From: PoT sp049331405
Lineage (GTDB): Bacteria > Planctomycetota > Planctomycetia > Isosphaerales > Isosphaeraceae
Direction of reading: 5' to 3'
Length of the DNA: 30,048 nt
Assembly (NCBI RefSeq): GCF_049331405.1
Contig: NZ_CP186278.1
Coordinates: forward strand, 1 to 30,048
Part shown: positions 7,705-17,083 of the stretch, in pieces
Layout of the letters: every line of letters starts with the position of its first letter
Numbering within the stretch: the first letter of the stretch is position 1
The notes under the pieces: generated by a model
The model's database searches: none
Told to the model about the DNA's origin: nothing
What the model saw: the letters and a program-made list of their open reading frames with translations, nothing else
Position numbers and translations under genes: made by a program

Positions 7705-8160
7705 ATGCTCAGGCTCATGGCGATCGTAGCAATCAGTTTGGCGGCAATCGGGTGCGGTGGTGAGGCAGGAGAAAAGCAGGTAAGCCCCGGGGGAGAGCCG
7801 ACGAAGGCCGGTTACAAGAAGGGGGATGTGATCAAGCTGGAGTCGCCGGCCAAGCTCTACCTGTCAGAGAAACGATTCCGCCAGCATTTGGAGATTACAC
7901 AGGCGGGGTCGGATAAGATCGATTGGTACAACAACCCCGACGACTGGATTTCTCTAATGCAAGGATCCGAAATCCGCGTACTTGATCCCTTCGACGGTGG
8001 CATGAAGGTTGTCGTTGAAAAGGGGGTGGATACGACCCAGACTCCAGAGGGTTTTATCCCCAAGGTCAAGCCCGCATGGTCCGGAGAAGTCGGCTGGATC
8101 ATCGATCCGGAATTAAGGGCAAAGGTTCGGGACGCCAATTACAAGCCGATCGCCAAGTGA
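7705..8160 (+). CDS. predicted lipoprotein
   Basis: This 151-residue protein starts with a short lipoprotein signal: MLRLMAIVAISLAAIGCGGE, with the lipobox LAAIGC placing the lipidated Cys at about residue 17. The mature part is hydrophilic: a Gly/Glu linker, then GDVIKLESPAKLYLSEK, DWISLMQGSEIRVLD and GEVGWIIDPEL, which looks like a small beta-rich (SH3-like) domain. It should be exported and membrane-anchored. The start at 7705 was chosen over the longer frame (from 7555) because only this start gives a signal peptide, and GGAAGG lies ten bases upstream. No specific role can be given. Confidence 0.75.
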   Translation: MLRLMAIVAISLAAIGCGGEAGEKQVSPGGEPTKAGYKKGDVIKLESPAKLYLSEKRFRQHLEITQAGSDKIDWYNNPDDWISLMQGSEIRVLDPFDGGMKVVVEKGVDTTQTPEGFIPKVKPAWSGEVGWIIDPELRAKVRDANYKPIAK

Positions 8161-8193
8161 ATGCCTGGCGGACGACACCGCGGCCTGTCCCGT

Positions 8194-8346
8194 TCAGTGG
8201 CAATCCTTCGCCTTGCGGTAACCCGCCTTCTCGGCCTCGGCCACCGTCTTGAACGTCACGCGGTGGCTTGGCGTCATCTTCGCGGCCGCGTTGCAGTTGG
8301 CGGCGTGGTAGAGTCGGCTCTTGCTGTTGCCGATGAACCCGGCCGC
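8194..8346 (-). pseudogene. 3' fragment of a gene with an Ada-like zinc-binding tail domain
   Basis: Read on the minus strand from about 8340, the frame gives GFIGNSKSRLYHAANC, then AAAKMTPSHRVTFKT, then AEAEKAGYRKAKDCH and a TGA at 8194-8196. The YHxxxC...PSxRVxFxTxxEAExAGYRxxxxC pattern is the small Ada-type metal-binding domain often found at the C-terminus of nuclease-like proteins. A stop lies just upstream (about 8346), where the opposite-strand recombinase remnant begins, so the rest of the gene is gone. It is antisense to the first ~60 codons of the plus-strand frame starting at 8161. Confidence 0.6.
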
Positions 8347-8730
8347 CTAGACGGCCGCACTGCCAAGGGCCTGCTCATCCTCCTGGACGAGTTGCAGGCG
8401 CTAGGCGTCGGCTTCGTGTCGCTGCGGGAGGGCTTCGATCTCGGCACGCCCGCCGGTCGCCTGATGGCCGGCGTCCTGGCCAGCGTGGCCGCCTACGAGA
8501 CCGAAGTCCGGAAGGAGCGACAACTGGCGGGGATCGCCAGGGCCAAGGCCGACGGGAAGTCGTGGGGCGGACGCAAGGCCGGGACTCGGGTCCGGCTGAC
8601 GGAGGAGAAGGAGGCGGTCATCCGCCAGCTTCACGGCGAGGGAAAGGCGGTGGCCTCGATCGCCCGGATGGTGGGGCTGACCCGGAAGACGATCTACCGG
8701 GCGTTGGCCCGAGCCGATTCCAAGCCGTGA
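8341..8730 (+). pseudogene. serine recombinase (resolvase/invertase) lacking its N-terminus
   Basis: The recognisable part runs from RLDGRTAKGLLILLDEL through LGVGFVSLREGFDLGTPAGR and LMAGVLASVAAYETEVRKER, the back half of the resolvase catalytic domain and its long helix, to a C-terminal helix-turn-helix (EGKAVASIARMVGLTRKTIY). The front ~60 residues, including the catalytic Ser and its surrounding fold, are missing. The frame remains open back to ATG 8161 only by reading antisense through an unrelated zinc-domain fragment. It is therefore very unlikely to be catalytically active, though a DNA-binding product is conceivable. It probably marks an old insertion or deletion junction at ~8341. 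Confidence 0.75.
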
Positions 8731-8732
8731 GG

Positions 8733-8854
8733 TGCGAGCGAACGAGCAAAGCGAGCGAAGTCCATCCGGGGGCTTTGCTCGTTCGCTCGCATTGCTCGCA
8801 GCCAGGCCCGAGGTGGCCACGCCGCCCTTTGCTCGCTTCGCTCGTTCGCTCGCA
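8733..8854. repeat. three-arm inverted repeat of GCGAGCGAACGAGC type
   Basis: Arm 1 (8733-8752) is exactly complementary to arm 2 (8772-8791) over 20 bases. Arm 3 (8827-8854) is complementary to 8733-8760 over 28 bases with two mismatches, so arm 1 can pair with either. The units are built from GAGCGAA/GCTCG words. The repeat lies right after the recombinase stop and could act as a terminator-like or folding switch, although it has no T tract. The rest of the gap to 9156 shows no gene. Confidence 0.75.
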
Positions 8855-9156
8855 GGTCGAGCCGGAGGGGACTGCGGGGAGCCGCTGGCTGGATTGTTGA
8901 AGCCCGGCCCGATCACGTTCGATGGCTGGTGCTTGGGCGACGGCTCGGGCTTGTCGGTTGCAGAAAGAGAAACCCGGCAATTCCGGGCGCAGTGGCGAAA
9001 GCCGGGGTGGTCGTGGCGGGGGGTGGAGGGTGGACGGGGTGGGTGGCTCTGTTCGGAGAGGACAAAGCACTACCGAGCTGATCTCACCAAATCAGGACTT
9101 CGGCGCTGCTCCACCACTAGCGCCAATTTTGTAAAATGATGCCAACGTCTTGATGA

Positions 9157-9576
9157 TCATAGATTCAAAAAATGATAGAGATGAGGGCTCGGCCCACCGC
9201 CAAATCTTGCTACCTCTCCAGACTTTTCTAGAATTCGAACTCCTTCATTTAGATCATCCAGCGACAGGAATGCTTCACAATTACTTTGCGATTTGGTGAA
9301 CTGAAACACCCTCCATGCATCAAAGCCGTCGGATCGTCCGTCCGGACCAAAATCGAGATCAAGCGTGCCACTCTGTGAGGAAAACTCGCAGCCACACCCG
9401 TGAAACCTATAACGAACTTCTCCAGGTAGCTCGCCCGAAGTAGGGATTAGCCCGTTGCGCCAGGCATGCAGCAGGTTTTCGAATTGATACGACTGCCGAA
9501 GACGGTTAGTCACGGCCATGCCTTCCCGGACGTAGGCTAACGCCAAATTCCGTGTAATCGAAGCAATATTGTTCAT
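9157..9576 (-). CDS. putative immunity protein for the Rhs toxin
   Basis: This is a 139-residue protein from ATG 9576 (MNNIASITRNLALAYVREG...). The segment GEVRYRFHGCGCEF followed by LDFGPDGRSDGFDAWRVFQF resembles, from memory, the DUF6896 family found next to polymorphic toxins. The gene starts 13 bases after the Rhs stop, and the TAAGGA overlapping that stop serves as its ribosome site, so it is translated right behind the toxin. It should bind and block the ParB-fold tip of its neighbour in the producing cell's cytoplasm. It has no signal peptide. DNA here is AT-richer than the Rhs body, as usual for exchangeable toxin tails. A longer start (9795) would overlap the toxin and is less likely. 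Confidence 0.7.
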   Translation of the reverse strand: MNNIASITRNLALAYVREGMAVTNRLRQSYQFENLLHAWRNGLIPTSGELPGEVRYRFHGCGCEFSSQSGTLDLDFGPDGRSDGFDAWRVFQFTKSQSNCEAFLSLDDLNEGVRILEKSGEVARFGGGPSPHLYHFLNL

Positions 9577-9589
9577 GGTGATCAAGTCC

Positions 9590-12500
9590 TTACTCAAGGA
9601 ATGTGTCATAGTACCACGCTTCAAGCCGACTCGGATCGGTAACGCCGTAGTCTCGGGCAAGCTCTTCGGGCGACACCGTTCGATAGGGGACTTGTATACC
9701 AGCTCGTCCAGCTGCCACTTCACGATGGTGACCATCGAGTATGTACAATTTGCCCTCATGTTCGGCGACGGCGATTGGTTCACCCACCCATCCATTTTTT
9801 CTCATGTTGGATTCAAGTTCTAAAATCTTTGCTCTGTCGGCGGGTGAACGAACGGTATGAGTTTGACGAAATGAGCCGGATGGCCCTGTGTTTGGAGCTC
9901 CGGAATTTGATTCATTGTGGACAAGTGCCTTCATCTCCCCAACGGCGAAGGTATGAAGATCCTCTACCGTCAGATTGCAAACCTGGGACTGTTTGTGGCT
10001 AGAGCTGGTACTTCGGATTGCGGTTGGCCCTTGATCGGCCAGGCAAATGATATCGCCTTCCCGCAATTCATGCGAGTCTACCCATCGGCCAGGAAGCGAG
10101 CCGCCTTCATCTTCATTGGGTTTGAGATGGCCAGGGACGGCCCGAGCCTCTAGGTCCTTACCCTCGATCACCCAGAAGGGATGCTTGGCGGTGGCCGTCA
10201 CACGGCCTGCGTCGCAATGAATCGTGACCATTTCGCCGTCGTAGACCGAATCATGACGACACTCGACTCGAGCCAGACGCCAGCTCGCCTCCCCGAAATC
10301 GTAGGCCCAAACCAGATCACCGGCTGCGATGTCGCTAATCGGCCGCAATCCGGATTCCGTAGCGACCAGGGTTTCGGGGGGGAAACAATTTGGGCCTTGA
10401 CTGGGCTGCGGGCAAGATCGTGTGGAAGGACTCCTTCGGAATGGATTTTTGGGCAGCCCGAACCTAAACTTGGGCGTCGATGGGGGTTGGGATGGCATAG
10501 AAGGATTTAGGGGCAAAAACAATGGATTCTGTAGCCCATTCCAAAATCCATTGCGCGCCGCCTCGTTTGGGGTTGTTCCGCGTGGGGCGTAGATGCCATC
10601 GAGAGCGCCCATGAGGCTCCCGCCCAGAAAGCCACCCGTAAAGCCCGTAGTGGCTCCTACAGCCGCGCCGGGCCCAGTGGCCAAGCCTATCACCCCCCCC
10701 GCAGCTCCAAGGTGGACCCCTGAACCTGCCCCTCTACCGCCGGCACTGTGCGCAATAACTGAAGTGCTAGTCCAGTACGATCCAGCCGTGTTCGCCGCCC
10801 CGCTCAAACTCGGGGTCCAGTTCCATGGGTATACGTATTCCTGTCCTCCCACCATAAAATCGGAAAGGCCATATGGATCCAATCCATCAATTGGCCCATT
10901 GCCTACGAACCTGTATACATTTAGATCTCCCGCATTTAGTCCCAATGGGTCTCGCTCGGCCCAACGGCCCTCGTCGGGGATCAGGTCCCTGTTCTGGAAC
11001 AGGAGCCACCCGGTCGCTGCGTCGCGCCGCCCGCCCTGGAACAGGTACCTCGCGTCGTAGGAGCTTGCATTGCCCGCTCGGGGCGTCCCGCTCGCGTCGA
11101 GGATCGTGACGGCCCCGTACGGGTCGTACAGGTAGCGCTCCTGGACCACCCCGGTGGCGTCCACCAAAGCCGTCGTGTTGTGGTTCGCGTCCTGAATCGC
11201 GTAGAGCCGCTGCGTCCGCGTGCCGCCGGTGTACGTGTCCCGAAGAACCATGTCGTTGATGTAGCCGAGGGACCAGACGTACTGGTACTTCGCGTCGGCC
11301 GCGGTCGTGCCGTTGACGCGCTCCTCGATGACCTGGCCGGCGGTGTTGTAGTAGAGGTGGTTCGTCGTGCTCGTCGCCGCGTAGGACTCCACGATGCGGT
11401 TGCCCCGGGCGTCGTAGGCGTACGTCGCGATCGTGGTGCCGCCAGCATTCTTGACGGCCACGACGTGGTTCCAGGCGTCGTACACGTACGATTGCCAGGC
11501 CCCCGATAGGCTGTTCTGGCTGCCCGTGGTGTTGCCGTTCTGGTCGAAGGTCGGGGCGGTCGTGCCCGTGACGCTCGTGGCCTGGTTCTGGGCGTTGAAT
11601 GCGCGGCTGGTCGTCGTGCCGCCGCTCGTCACGCCCGCCCAGTTGCCCAGGGCGTCGAGCGTCCAGCTTTGCGCACGGCTCGCCGAAGCGATCGTGTCTA
11701 GTGAGGAGCCGTTGTTGCCCGACGAAGACAGGGTGCCGCGTGAGAAGGATGAGAGCCGGCCGAACGCGTCGTAGGCCGTGTTGTTGTCGCCCGAGGCCCC
11801 GCTGTTGGCGTGATAGAGCTCGCTCAGGGCCGTGTTCACCAGGTCGGAGCGGTAGAGCGTGTTGCCGCCCCGATCGTAGCCGTACTGGTACCGGCTTACG
11901 GTCGTGCTCGTGGACGTCTTCCGCCAATTCTGGTCGATCACCCGCCCGAAGCGGTCCAGGCCCGTGTACCGGTCCCCCCCGTCGGTGTTCGCCAGGGCGT
12001 CGCCGGACTGCTGGATATACGTCAGGTCGATCCCGGGCTCGGGGTGCGACCGCTGCACGATGCCGCCCACGCCCAGGTAGCTGTACGCCTCCAGCGTTGT
12101 GCCGGGGGTGCCAGAAACATCGTCCGCAATTGAGCTGACCCGGCTGATCGACGAGTCGAGGCCCGAGTTGTACACGTAGTCGACGACGCGGCGGTTGGGA
12201 TACGTCACCTTGGTGGGGCGGCTGTTGTTCTGGCCGCCGGACATCGCCGTGTAGGCGTAGTCGACCCGCGGGGTCGTCGTCGAGCTGACCGCCCCGCCGT
12301 GCTCCTGGTACTCGTACGTGACCTGGCCCAGGCCGTTGAACAGGTCGATGACCTGGTTGACGATCGCGCCGCCCGTGACCGAGTCGAAGCTCGTGTCGGT
12401 GTAGGACTGGTCATGCACGTTGTAGGCGTATGTGTGACGCCGGACGGAGCCATCGACTCCCGCCGCCAGCGTCGCGACGGTGTCGTTGGTCATCCGGCCC

Positions 12501-15500
12501 AGGACGTCGTAGGCGTAGGTGTGGACGGTGCGGTTGGGGTCCGTCATGATCGTGACGTCGCCCACGGCGTTGTAAGTGTACCAGGTCTCCTGATTGTAGG
12601 CCGTGCTGGCCGCGCCCGTGACCGGGTCCGGCTGCCAGACCTGCGTCAGCCAGTCGTTGGTGTTGATGTTGCTCGAGGTGCCCGTCGTCGCGTGGTACTC
12701 GTAGTGGGTGGTCTGGTTGGGCGTGCCCGAGGGCATGACGGCCGTCACGTCGGTGACGTGGTCGATGCCGTCGTAGGCGTAGTTCGTCGTCTGGTTGGCC
12801 GAGGCCGTGGGCAGGCCGCCATTGACGGACGCGTTGTAGCCGACGACGACCTTCGTGGCACGCCCCAGGGGGTCGTAGGTCGTGCGGGTGACGATTCCCC
12901 GGGGGTCGGTGACGTCCTGGACGTTCCCGGCGGCGTCGTAGGCGTAGCTCGTGACGAGGGCGGTGTCCGAACGCGAGGGCGCCGTCCCGGGCCGGGTGTA
13001 GGCGGCCCCGCCGTTGGTACCGACGTCGACGGAGGCCGTCGGCCGCCAGGCCGCGTCGTAGTAATAGGCCTGGTAGGAGACCCTCGCCTTCGGGCCGACG
13101 GATGGTGAGCCGAGCGCTCCGGTGTCGGCGGCCGTGTCGTTGTCGTAGCGGGCCTTCGTCGTCACCAGGATCGGGTTGCTGTCGGCGTCGTAGGTCACGA
13201 GCGTCTGGGACAGGACGTGGTCGCCCGCGAGGCCTTGCGCCGGCGACCAGGTCGTGCCGCCGGCGCCGTCGCCCGTCGACTGCACGGCCAGTCGTCCCGC
13301 ACCGTCGTACTGGTACTTGGTCACCATCCCGCCCGGGTCGGACTCCGCGACGGTGTTGCCCCGGTGATCGAACCAGTACTTCGCCGCCAGGGCTGTCGAC
13401 GAGACGGCGCCGGTCGACTGGTCGACCGAGTACTGGTTGACCTGGTACGCCCGGCCCTGGTCGTCGTAGGCGATCGTGGCGTAGGAGCGGAGCGACGAGG
13501 CGGCCGGCTTCGTGCTGGTCACGGCCACGTTGGTGGCCAGGAATTTGGAGACGGCAACCGCCTCGCCCAGGTTGTCCAGGTCGTAGAACGTAATACTCTG
13601 GTAGGTGCTCGGATTCTCGGTCGCCTGCACCCCGGACTTGGTCGCGACCAGGCGATTGCGCCAGTCGTAGGCGCTCCGCGTGACGCGGTTCTGCGCGGCG
13701 TTGGAGGTGGGGAAGAGGGTGACCTGGGTGAGGTTGCCGTCCCCCACCGCGTTGTCGTCGTAGACGTCCTCCTCGACCAGGGTCATGTTCGAGCCGGTGC
13801 CCGAGCTCCCCGGCCAGAAGCCCGTGTCGTTGGTCCCGACGTAGGTGCGGAAGGCCCGGCCGAGCGAGTCGTAGATCACGTCCGTGATCGTCCCGACCGC
13901 GTTGGCCACGTGCGCTAGCCAGCCGCGATCGTTGTAGCCGTACGTCGTCGCGTAATAGTTGGACGTGGACGAGCCGAGGTAGGGGGCCGTGGAGTAGCTG
14001 AGCACGCCCGCCAGCGAGTAGTAGTCGTCCTGCTCAGAAACCCTCCCGGACCTGTCCATGTAGGAGCGAGACAGGGACTGGATGTTCGAGACCGCGATCG
14101 CCTCGGTCCCGTCGGGCAGTCCGCCGGTGAGGTGCGGCGTCGCGGACGTCGTCAGGGTCTCGGTATAGCTCCCGGGCCGATCCTCACGAAAAACATAAGT
14201 GGGGCCGGTTGGCATACTTGTCGTGCTGTTCCAGCCGGCGTAGACCCTCACTTCGTGATTGGCGTCATTGTAGACGGTATACGTCACATTGCCCGCGGGG
14301 GACGTCTCCTTGATGTTGCGCCCCAGGGCATCGACTTGATACTGGGTGACGAGATTCAGGCCACCGCCCGCAGGGGTAGCCCATCCCGCGGGGAGGCCTG
14401 TAAACTGGCCCGTCAAGGACGTATTGACGTCGATGATGGACTTGATCCCGGCCCCCGTTGCATTGTCGTAGGCGTAATAATTCAGGAACCCATCCGGATC
14501 CTTGGTCCAGATCATCCGGCCGTAGGAATCGTAAACGACCGTGCTGACGTCGGCCGTGCCCGGCCCATTCTGAGCGGCCGAGATGATGGGATCGCTCTGC
14601 GCGACGGACTGGATCTGGTTCTTGCCGGTGAACCAGGTGTACGAATAGCTGGTCGTCCGGCCGCCGGTGCCGTCGGTGTTGCGATATAGGGTCGCGCTCG
14701 CCTGGACGTAGACCGTGAGCCCGTTGGAATCGGTGTGGCTGATGTAGTTGGCGCCGTCCAGGAGGATCGGCGTCCCGGCGTAGCCGTTCTGGATCTTCTC
14801 GGCCTTGAAGTAGCCCAGGACGTCGCCCGCTGTCGTCGAGGTGGCGGTCGTCGAGGCGCCGTACTCGATCAGGTCGATCTCTCCGCTGTTGGCGGAGAGA
14901 TACTGGTAGGAGTTGGCCCCTGCATTGAAGCCGACGATGTCCGAATAGGCCGAGGCGGCGGTGTTGAGGGTCGCGAGGCTCGTGATCGCGACGGCCGACG
15001 ATTGCGCGATGAGGATCGGCCGCCCCTGGGCATCGTAGCGGCAATAGGTCGCCCAAGTTTTGCCGTTCAAGGCCGAGTTGCCCATGTCGGTGGCGTCGTT
15101 GAACGCGCTGACGATCACCTCGCCGGCGAAGTTCGTGTAGACGATGTTCTGCGTGCCGTCGGGCAGCGTCTCGACGGTCTTGTTCTTCCAGCTGTTGTAG
15201 CCGTCCGCGTTCGTGCTCGTCGAGTAGCTGTAGGTGAACGTGCCCTGGCCCGTCGAGCCGGCGCACGAGCAGCCCGAGCCTTGCATCATCGCCTTGGTGA
15301 CGCGCTTGCTGCCATCGTACTCGTAATAGGCGTCCGCGTAGGGTGCGACCGTCGCGTCGCTGGCCCCCATCGGGTTCGGCTCGGCCTTCAAGAGCCTGGC
15401 GTAGGACTCGGGATGGAAGTAGTACTTAAGGCCGCCCACATAGCCGCCGGTATCGCCCGGGACGTAGTAGCGGTAGTACGTGGTGTCGAGCACGTTGCCG

Positions 15501-17083
15501 AGGCCATCGAGCACCTGGTCGGCCTTCAGCTGCCCCGAGTTGCCGTAGGGCTCGAAGCCATCGTAGTAGGTGTAGATGGCCTGGCGGATCGTGGCCATCG
15601 TCCCGCCGCTCGACCGCTTGAGGGCGGCGGACACGACGAGGCCCTGGTTGATGCCGCCCGAGGCGTAGGTGTAGGTGAAGGACTCGGTCGCGACCCCGTC
15701 GGTGCGCCTGATCTCGGTGAGCTGCCCGCTGCCGTTGTAGATCGTCGTGGTGGCGTTGCCCTGGGCGTCGGTGTAGCCCTTGAACCGGCCCTGCTGCAGC
15801 GCCGGGACGCCGGAGCCGAACCCGTAATAAGTGGTGACCCCGCCCAGGGTGTCGATGAGCTTGAAATTCCCCGTCCCGTCGGCCGCGAGGATCTCCTGGC
15901 CGAAGAACTTGGCCGTATACCCCCCGGAGCCGTTGGGGTCGAACCAGAGGACGTTGTTGACCGTGCCGACGACCATGTAGCCGCCGTTGGCGGTCGGGAT
16001 CATCGCCGGCTGCGCGTTGTTGACGAAGCCCGCACCCTGGGCCCCGCCGGCCGAGTAGCCCGCGACGCTGCTCCAGCCGAGGTCCTGCCCCCAATACTTG
16101 CCGAAGCCGTCCGAGCTGAAGTCGCTGGGGTCGGTGTCGACGCCGCCCGTCGCCATGTTCACGCCGGACATGGCGGAGATCGCCGACAGCAGGTCCGGGG
16201 TGTCGAGGCCGTTCGTCGGCTGCGGACCCATCTTGCAGGGGTTGTTCTCCGCCTGCGGGATGGCGTTCTGGGGGTCGTTGTCGATCAGCTGGTCGGTGGC
16301 GTTGTTCGGCGACCCCACCGTGTAGCCGGAGCCGGCGGAGACCGTCAGCTTGACGGATCGTGACGGGTCGACCTTGGAGTTGTCGACGGCCCTGAGCTTG
16401 ATCTTGGCGTCCGTCTGATTGGCGGCGAACGTGGCCGTGCCGGCGGCGCCGCTGAGGGTGAAGTCCACGCCCTGAGAGGCCCCGCCGGTGGTCGTCACGG
16501 AGTAGTTGACCGTGAGGGCCTGGGTGAGATCCCCGCCGCTGCGCGTCAGGGTGTAGCTCCCGTCCGCGCCCCCCTCCGTGGCGTCGCCGCCCGCGCTGAT
16601 CGTGACCTGCGGAGGGGGCGGCGGCGGAGGAGGGGGCGGAGGAGGGGGCGGAGGGGGCACGTTTTCGACCGTGAGGGTCATCGTAGCCCCAGAGCCGGCG
16701 GTGTACCCCGATCCTCCGATGATATCAATAATGACCGTGTAATCGCCGTTGACGGGGTTCGACTTGACCTTGGGAGTAACCGTAAGCAAGGTGGAGGTGG
16801 TGTTCGCCGGGATGGTGATGGTCGAGGGGCTGAGATCGTAGTCCGAACCGAGAGTGGCCGTGCCGCTCATCTGGTAACTGATAGTCAAGTCGGTACTTAC
16901 GGCCTGGCTCACGGAGATCGTGAAGCTTCTACTGAAGATTTGAGGAGGTGTATAGTAGTAATCGATATAAGGTTGTAGATGGGGACTGGTCGCGAAGACC
17001 GAGGGCGTGAGCACCTGGCGGATTTCGAGGGCCTCGACGCCAAGATAGGGCAGGGATCGCCTGCGGCGGCGCTGGAGCTGCAT
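9590..17083 (-). CDS. giant Rhs polymorphic toxin with Hint protease and ParB-fold tip
   Basis: This is a 2497-residue surface or secreted protein. In order it has: an Arg-rich start plus VEALEIRQVL (residues 16-25), a degenerate planctomycete LEPR-type signal; a Calx-beta-like repeat (~50-140); a 16-proline tract (143-158); a second Calx-beta-like repeat (~159-270); a long YD-repeat cage (~400-1950); the Rhs core ending in GRWAERDPLGLN and DGLDPYGL (~2073); a glycine-zipper hydrophobic segment (~2110-2165); a Hint autoprotease from NCFPPETLV (Cys2233) through TAKHPFWV to ALVHN (~2390); and a ~107-residue tip with LYILDGHHREVAAGRAG (2446-2462), the ParB/sulfiredoxin-type nucleotide-binding motif. 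Hint cleavage would release the tip, which probably acts on nucleic acid or nucleotides. Composition drops near 10950, after the core, consistent with a swapped toxin tail. The ribosome site is weak. Its partner is the immunity gene downstream. Confidence 0.85.
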   Translation of the reverse strand: MQLQRRRRRSLPYLGVEALEIRQVLTPSVFATSPHLQPYIDYYYTPPQIFSRSFTISVSQAVSTDLTISYQMSGTATLGSDYDLSPSTITIPANTTSTLLTVTPKVKSNPVNGDYTVIIDIIGGSGYTAGSGATMTLTVENVPPPPPPPPPPPPPPPPQVTISAGGDATEGGADGSYTLTRSGGDLTQALTVNYSVTTTGGASQGVDFTLSGAAGTATFAANQTDAKIKLRAVDNSKVDPSRSVKLTVSAGSGYTVGSPNNATDQLIDNDPQNAIPQAENNPCKMGPQPTNGLDTPDLLSAISAMSGVNMATGGVDTDPSDFSSDGFGKYWGQDLGWSSVAGYSAGGAQGAGFVNNAQPAMIPTANGGYMVVGTVNNVLWFDPNGSGGYTAKFFGQEILAADGTGNFKLIDTLGGVTTYYGFGSGVPALQQGRFKGYTDAQGNATTTIYNGSGQLTEIRRTDGVATESFTYTYASGGINQGLVVSAALKRSSGGTMATIRQAIYTYYDGFEPYGNSGQLKADQVLDGLGNVLDTTYYRYYVPGDTGGYVGGLKYYFHPESYARLLKAEPNPMGASDATVAPYADAYYEYDGSKRVTKAMMQGSGCSCAGSTGQGTFTYSYSTSTNADGYNSWKNKTVETLPDGTQNIVYTNFAGEVIVSAFNDATDMGNSALNGKTWATYCRYDAQGRPILIAQSSAVAITSLATLNTAASAYSDIVGFNAGANSYQYLSANSGEIDLIEYGASTTATSTTAGDVLGYFKAEKIQNGYAGTPILLDGANYISHTDSNGLTVYVQASATLYRNTDGTGGRTTSYSYTWFTGKNQIQSVAQSDPIISAAQNGPGTADVSTVVYDSYGRMIWTKDPDGFLNYYAYDNATGAGIKSIIDVNTSLTGQFTGLPAGWATPAGGGLNLVTQYQVDALGRNIKETSPAGNVTYTVYNDANHEVRVYAGWNSTTSMPTGPTYVFREDRPGSYTETLTTSATPHLTGGLPDGTEAIAVSNIQSLSRSYMDRSGRVSEQDDYYSLAGVLSYSTAPYLGSSTSNYYATTYGYNDRGWLAHVANAVGTITDVIYDSLGRAFRTYVGTNDTGFWPGSSGTGSNMTLVEEDVYDDNAVGDGNLTQVTLFPTSNAAQNRVTRSAYDWRNRLVATKSGVQATENPSTYQSITFYDLDNLGEAVAVSKFLATNVAVTSTKPAASSLRSYATIAYDDQGRAYQVNQYSVDQSTGAVSSTALAAKYWFDHRGNTVAESDPGGMVTKYQYDGAGRLAVQSTGDGAGGTTWSPAQGLAGDHVLSQTLVTYDADSNPILVTTKARYDNDTAADTGALGSPSVGPKARVSYQAYYYDAAWRPTASVDVGTNGGAAYTRPGTAPSRSDTALVTSYAYDAAGNVQDVTDPRGIVTRTTYDPLGRATKVVVGYNASVNGGLPTASANQTTNYAYDGIDHVTDVTAVMPSGTPNQTTHYEYHATTGTSSNINTNDWLTQVWQPDPVTGAASTAYNQETWYTYNAVGDVTIMTDPNRTVHTYAYDVLGRMTNDTVATLAAGVDGSVRRHTYAYNVHDQSYTDTSFDSVTGGAIVNQVIDLFNGLGQVTYEYQEHGGAVSSTTTPRVDYAYTAMSGGQNNSRPTKVTYPNRRVVDYVYNSGLDSSISRVSSIADDVSGTPGTTLEAYSYLGVGGIVQRSHPEPGIDLTYIQQSGDALANTDGGDRYTGLDRFGRVIDQNWRKTSTSTTVSRYQYGYDRGGNTLYRSDLVNTALSELYHANSGASGDNNTAYDAFGRLSSFSRGTLSSSGNNGSSLDTIASASRAQSWTLDALGNWAGVTSGGTTTSRAFNAQNQATSVTGTTAPTFDQNGNTTGSQNSLSGAWQSYVYDAWNHVVAVKNAGGTTIATYAYDARGNRIVESYAATSTTNHLYYNTAGQVIEERVNGTTAADAKYQYVWSLGYINDMVLRDTYTGGTRTQRLYAIQDANHNTTALVDATGVVQERYLYDPYGAVTILDASGTPRAGNASSYDARYLFQGGRRDAATGWLLFQNRDLIPDEGRWAERDPLGLNAGDLNVYRFVGNGPIDGLDPYGLSDFMVGGQEYVYPWNWTPSLSGAANTAGSYWTSTSVIAHSAGGRGAGSGVHLGAAGGVIGLATGPGAAVGATTGFTGGFLGGSLMGALDGIYAPRGTTPNEAARNGFWNGLQNPLFLPLNPSMPSQPPSTPKFRFGLPKNPFRRSPSTRSCPQPSQGPNCFPPETLVATESGLRPISDIAAGDLVWAYDFGEASWRLARVECRHDSVYDGEMVTIHCDAGRVTATAKHPFWVIEGKDLEARAVPGHLKPNEDEGGSLPGRWVDSHELREGDIICLADQGPTAIRSTSSSHKQSQVCNLTVEDLHTFAVGEMKALVHNESNSGAPNTGPSGSFRQTHTVRSPADRAKILELESNMRKNGWVGEPIAVAEHEGKLYILDGHHREVAAGRAGIQVPYRTVSPEELARDYGVTDPSRLEAWYYDTFLE

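Noticed and set aside
10593..16363. Many long plus-strand frames opposite the Rhs gene
   Set aside because: They are GC-driven mirror frames of the Rhs coding sequence, with repeated Arg/Gly/Val patterns and no domains.
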